Shown piece after piece: positions 61,080 to 64,000 of a stretch of DNA of 64,000 nt (position 1 is its first letter; each line of letters starts with the position of its first letter). The stretch comes from Cunninghamia lanceolata (Eukaryota > Streptophyta > Pinopsida > Cupressales > Cupressaceae), in contig BSBN01000037.1 in the NCBI GenBank assembly GCA_027924645.1, forward strand, positions 2,108,001 to 2,172,000, given 5' to 3'. The notes below the pieces were generated by a model, which saw only the letters and a list, made by a program, of their open reading frames with translations, was not told the origin of the DNA and did no database searches. A program made the translations under genes and the position numbers.

Positions 61080-61905
61080 TCCGAGTGATATTCTAGGTAT
61101 ACCACCTAAGTGCGACATAGACTTCCGTATCGATCTCATTCCCGGTGCAGAGCCTATTTCTCGGGCACCGTATCGCATGACTACTCAGGAGTTGGGTGAG
61201 TTGCGGTTGCAGTTAGAGGATTTACTGGAGAAGGGTTTCATTCATCCTAGTGTATCCCCTTGGGGTGCACCTATCATCTTCGTAAAGAAGAAGGACGGAT
61301 CTCTTCGCTTGTGCATTGATTATCGCCAGTTGAACAAAGTCACAGTGAAGAATCGATACCCGTTGCCATGAATCGATGATTTGTTCGATCAGATGAGGGG
61401 AGCCAAAGTGTTCTCCAAGATTGATCTGAAGTTAGGATACCATCAACATCACATTTATGAGGTAGACATTCATCTGACCGCATTTCGTACACGCTATGGG
61501 CATTATGAGTTCACGGTTGTTCCTTTCGAGTTGACCAATGCTCCATCAGTTTTCATGAGTTTGATGAATGGGGTGTTTCATACATATCTTGACCAATTTG
61601 TTCTTGTGTTCCTTGATGATATTTTGATTTATTCAACGACTATGGAGGAGCATGAAGGCCATTTGCGGCAAGTGTTGCAGTGCTTGCAGGATAATTAGTT
61701 GTTTGGCAATTTGGCCAAGTGTGAGTTCTTCCAGACTGAGGTGAGATATTTAGGCCACATCATCTCAAGAGAGGGTATCTTAGAGGATCTTTCTAAGATT
61801 CAAGCTATTGTAGATTGGCCAACACCAACGAATGTGACCAAAGTTCGTAGTTTCATGGGATTGGTGGGTTACTATCGCCGATTTGTGAGAGATTTCTCTT
61901 AGGTT
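61080..61905 (+). pseudogene. chromovirus reverse transcriptase
   Basis: The motifs are [84 protein letters not shown] and the active site [11 protein letters not shown], with both Asp present. Then YLGHIISREGI follows, and VRSFMGLVGYYRRFV at the RNase H link. Premature stops at 61369, 61696 and 61900. Confidence 0.95.
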
Positions 61906-62420
61906 GCCCATCCCATCACTTCTCTTCAGCAGAAAGGGAAGAAGTTTGTATGGTCAGATCAGTGTGAGTTAGCATTTCAGGTTCTTAAGGAGAGGCTGAC
62001 TAATGCACCTATTCTAGTAGTGCTAGATCCTATAGGTGATTTTGTAGTTTGCACCGATGCTTCTTTGGAGGGTGTGGGGGCAGTTCTCATGCAAGAGGGA
62101 CGAGTGATTGCATATGAGTCCCATAAACTCAAGGATCATGAACTTAATTACCCCACCCATGATTTGGAGTTAGCGGCTATCATCCATGCACTTGTGTGTT
62201 GGAGACATTTCCTTTTGGGACATCAGTTTGAATTGCATAGTGATCATCGTAGTTTGCAGTATATCTTCACTTAGCCAAATTTGAATACTTGGCAGCGCTG
62301 TTGGATGGAGTTCCTCTATGAGTATGACTTCGAGGTTCGCTACATTCAGGGTAAGGAGAATGTTGTTGTGGATGCCTTGAGTAGGAGGAGACATGAGATT
62401 TCACTTTTGTCTCTTGGAGT
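61906..62420 (+). pseudogene. chromovirus RNase H
   Basis: Shows [20 protein letters not shown] (first catalytic Asp), [12 protein letters not shown] (catalytic Glu) and [12 protein letters not shown] (Asp). The following segment NTWQRCWMEFLYEYDFEVRY has Trp and Cys where the family has Arg, as expected from C-to-T change at CGG and CGC. Confidence 0.93.
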
Positions 62421-62544
62421 GGATTTGCGGAGCCGTATTTTGGAGTCACTTCCTAGTGATACTTGGTATAAGGAGGTAAGAGCAGAGATTGAGTCTGGGA
62501 GAGTCCTTGAGGGTAGGTTTGCAGGTTTCTCACTCGAGCCTGAT

Positions 62545-63640
62545 GGACTTTTGTGACATCTAAGTCATATTTATGTTCCAGATTCTGGTGATCTTCGTTC
62601 CTTGGTTCTATCAGAAGCCCATCGTGCACCCTATTCAGCTCATCTAGGTGTCACGAAGATGCATGCCGATCTTCGATAGTTGTATCACTAGGCAGGTTTA
62701 TGATGAGATATTGTTGATTTTGTCTCTCGATGTCTTGAGTGCCAGCGGGTGAAGGTAGAGCATCAACACCCAGCAGGATTGCTGCAGCCTCATTCCATCC
62801 TTGGATGGAAGTGGGATACGATATCTCTGGATTTCATAGTGGGGTTACCTATGTCTTCACATCGTCATGATGTTATTATGGTTACAGTGGACAAGTTGTC
62901 CAAGGTGGCACACTTCTCACCCATGAGATCTTCCTACACTGCAGTGTCTGTAGCTCGAGTGTTTATGGAGAATATTGTGCGTCTGCATGGTATTCCTTGT
63001 AGTGTCATTTTTGATCGTGATCCAGTGTTCACTTCAACTTTGTGTACTTCTCTTCAGCATGCTTTGGGAGCTCAGTTTAATTTCAGCTCTGCATACCATC
63101 CTGAGATTGACAGACAGATGGAGCGGGTTAATTAGGTCTTAGAGGATATGCTTCGGATGTATGTTATGGATCGACAGTCTCGTTGGGAGGACTATTTGTA
63201 CCTAGTTGAGTTTGCTTATAACAATGGGTATCACAGTTCTCTCGGTATGTCTCCCTTCCAGGCTTTGTATGGTAGGCCATGTCGCACTCCGTTGAGTTGG
63301 GATCGCTTAGAGGATAGAGTTATTTTGGGTCCAGAAATGCTTCAGGATATGGAACAACAGGTAGTACGGATTAGAGAGCAATTGGCTACAGCTCAGGATT
63401 GGCAGAAAATGTATGCCGATGCCCGTAGGTTGGATCGTCACTTCTCGGTAGGTAACCGTGTGTTTTTGAGAGTTCGTCCGCGGAAGAGCCCCATCCATTA
63501 TGGGAAAGGCTTGAAGCTGGCACCTTGCTTTGTGAGACCTTTTGAGATCCTTGAGAGGATTGGTCCTGTTGCCTATCACCTTGCATTACCACCGAGTCTA
63601 GCACGCATCCACGATGTGTCCCATGTTTCAGTTCTTAGAC
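62545..63640 (+). pseudogene. chromovirus integrase
   Basis: The zinc-binding HHCC end is badly hit: five stops between 62554 and 62706. CLECQRVK gives the two Cys. The core has ISLDFIVGLP (Asp), SVIFDRDPVF (Asp) and YHPEIDRQMERVN (Glu), so the DDE triad is present, and then FAYNNGYHSSLGMSPFQALY. The C-terminal region has GNRVFLRVRP and KLAPCFVRPFEILERIG. Confidence 0.94.
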
Positions 63641-63689
63641 AGTATATTCCTGATGTGACCCATGTTCTTGATTGGACTGCTTTGCAGGT

Positions 63690-63873
63690 CGAGGTAGACG
63701 GATAGCTTTCTTTAGAACCCGTACACATCCTTCAACATCGGAGGTTGACCCTCAGGGGTCGGGACATAGAGCAAGTAAGGGTCCAATGGGATCCTGATGG
63801 TGAGTCCTCAGCATCTTGGGAAGATGCGATGAGGATGAGAGACCTTTATCCATATCTTTTTGCAGACTTCTAG
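63690..63873 (+). pseudogene. C-terminal chromodomain
   Basis: After HVSVLRQYIPD the sequence reads LEPVHILQHRRLTLRGRDIE, VRVQWDP and ASWEDAMRMRDLYPYLF. This is the chromodomain fold of plant chromoviruses, which targets integration to marked chromatin. It ends at the natural TAG. Confidence 0.85.
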
Positions 63874-64000
63874 GGGATGTCATGACCCTATGTTTTTCTT
63901 ATCTTGATGGACTTGGATGACTGTATATTTTATTTTGGATTACGCATCTTGTTATTATTTTGTATTGGCATCGGTGATGTACAATCTCGATACTATTATG
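63874..64000 (+). other. 3' untranslated region of the chromovirus
   Basis: No polypurine tract adjoining an LTR start is reached before the window ends. Confidence 0.5.

Larger units (their letters stand above)
59161..63873 (+). pseudogene. chromovirus polyprotein, one frame with 24 premature stops
   Basis: From ATG 59161 to TAG 63871-63873 the whole 1570-codon polyprotein lies in a single frame with no indel shifting it. Premature stops number 24: TAG at 59242, 59269, 59359, 59722, 59842, 60073, 60196, 60202, 60526, 61027, 61060, 61696, 61900, 62272, 62677, 62689, 63133 and 63703; TGA at 59299, 60361, 61369, 62554, 62701 and 62704. There is no TAA. Where the family residue is clear, it is Gln at most TAG sites, Trp at 62689 and Arg at the TGA sites. 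The protease motif also reads DSR where DSG is expected. Confidence 0.95.
56241..64000 (+). mobile_element. Ty3/gypsy chromovirus, 5' LTR to end of pol (3' LTR outside window)
   Basis: Order is 5' LTR (56241-58965), PBS, and a single-frame gag-protease-RT-RNase H-integrase-chromodomain polyprotein (59161-63873). The domain order and C-terminal chromodomain indicate a Tekay/Del-like chromovirus. The window ends 127 bases after the polyprotein stop, before any sequence resembling the LTR start. The copy is dead through 24 premature stops. Confidence 0.93.

Noticed and set aside
63874..64000. 3' LTR of the chromovirus inside the window
   Set aside because: Nothing here resembles the LTR start TGTAACAACG; the 3' LTR must lie beyond the window.

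Overview
The window reads as nuclear DNA of a land plant with a large, AT-rich, repeat-dense genome. The evidence is chromovirus-type Ty3/gypsy elements with LTRs of about 2.5-2.7 kb, a Ty1/copia element inside a long host intron, non-LTR (L1-like) debris, and relics of plant gene families: DCD domain, PHT4-like anion transporter, plastid-type pyruvate kinase, oligopeptide transporter, AP2/ERF and possibly PPR. A gymnosperm would fit, but nothing in the sequence decides the species. I see no intact host gene, no bacterial-type operon, no CRISPR array and no RNA gene.

Layout. 0-5.4 kb: a Ty3/gypsy gag fragment, a possible PPR relic, a 46-bp tandem triplet and AT-rich DNA. 5.4-12.6 kb: a decayed minus-strand Ty3/gypsy element (gag, zinc knuckle, protease, RT, RNase H, integrase) whose low-coordinate end folds back on itself. 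13-18 kb: AT-rich spacer with a short AP2/ERF relic, purine tracts and small repeats. 18.1-20.6 kb: a minus-strand solo LTR with a 5-bp target duplication. 21.8-23.6 kb: copy 1 of a 1.8-kb segment that recurs at 54.4-56.2 kb. 23.7-24.0 kb: a fold-back element.

24.2-32.3 kb: a four-exon DCD-domain gene on the plus strand with two in-frame stops. Its 6.5-kb first intron carries a young copia element with both LTRs but no gag. 34.6-34.9 kb and 37.9-38.9 kb: exon-intron relics of a PHT4-like anion transporter and a plastid-type pyruvate kinase, also on the plus strand. 39.3-51.7 kb: four copies of a repeat unit holding an L1 ORF1-like (DUF4283 plus zinc knuckle) minus-strand pseudogene. Copies 1 and 4 are followed by a 1.1-kb block with an inverted pyruvate kinase exon. 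51.7-53.6 kb: a decayed LINE reverse transcriptase. 56.2 kb to the end: a plus-strand Ty3/gypsy chromovirus with its 5' LTR and complete polyprotein region; the 3' LTR lies outside the window. The LTR's first few hundred bases contain an in-frame oligopeptide-transporter fragment.

Two themes link the parts. First, inactivation looks like deamination at methylated cytosine. The 4.7-kb chromovirus frame has 24 premature stops and no frameshift: 18 TAG, 6 TGA and no TAA. The copia and host relics also stop mostly at TAG or TGA. Second, gene fragments have been shuffled: a transporter piece in an LTR, and a pyruvate kinase exon present once in plus and twice in minus orientation.
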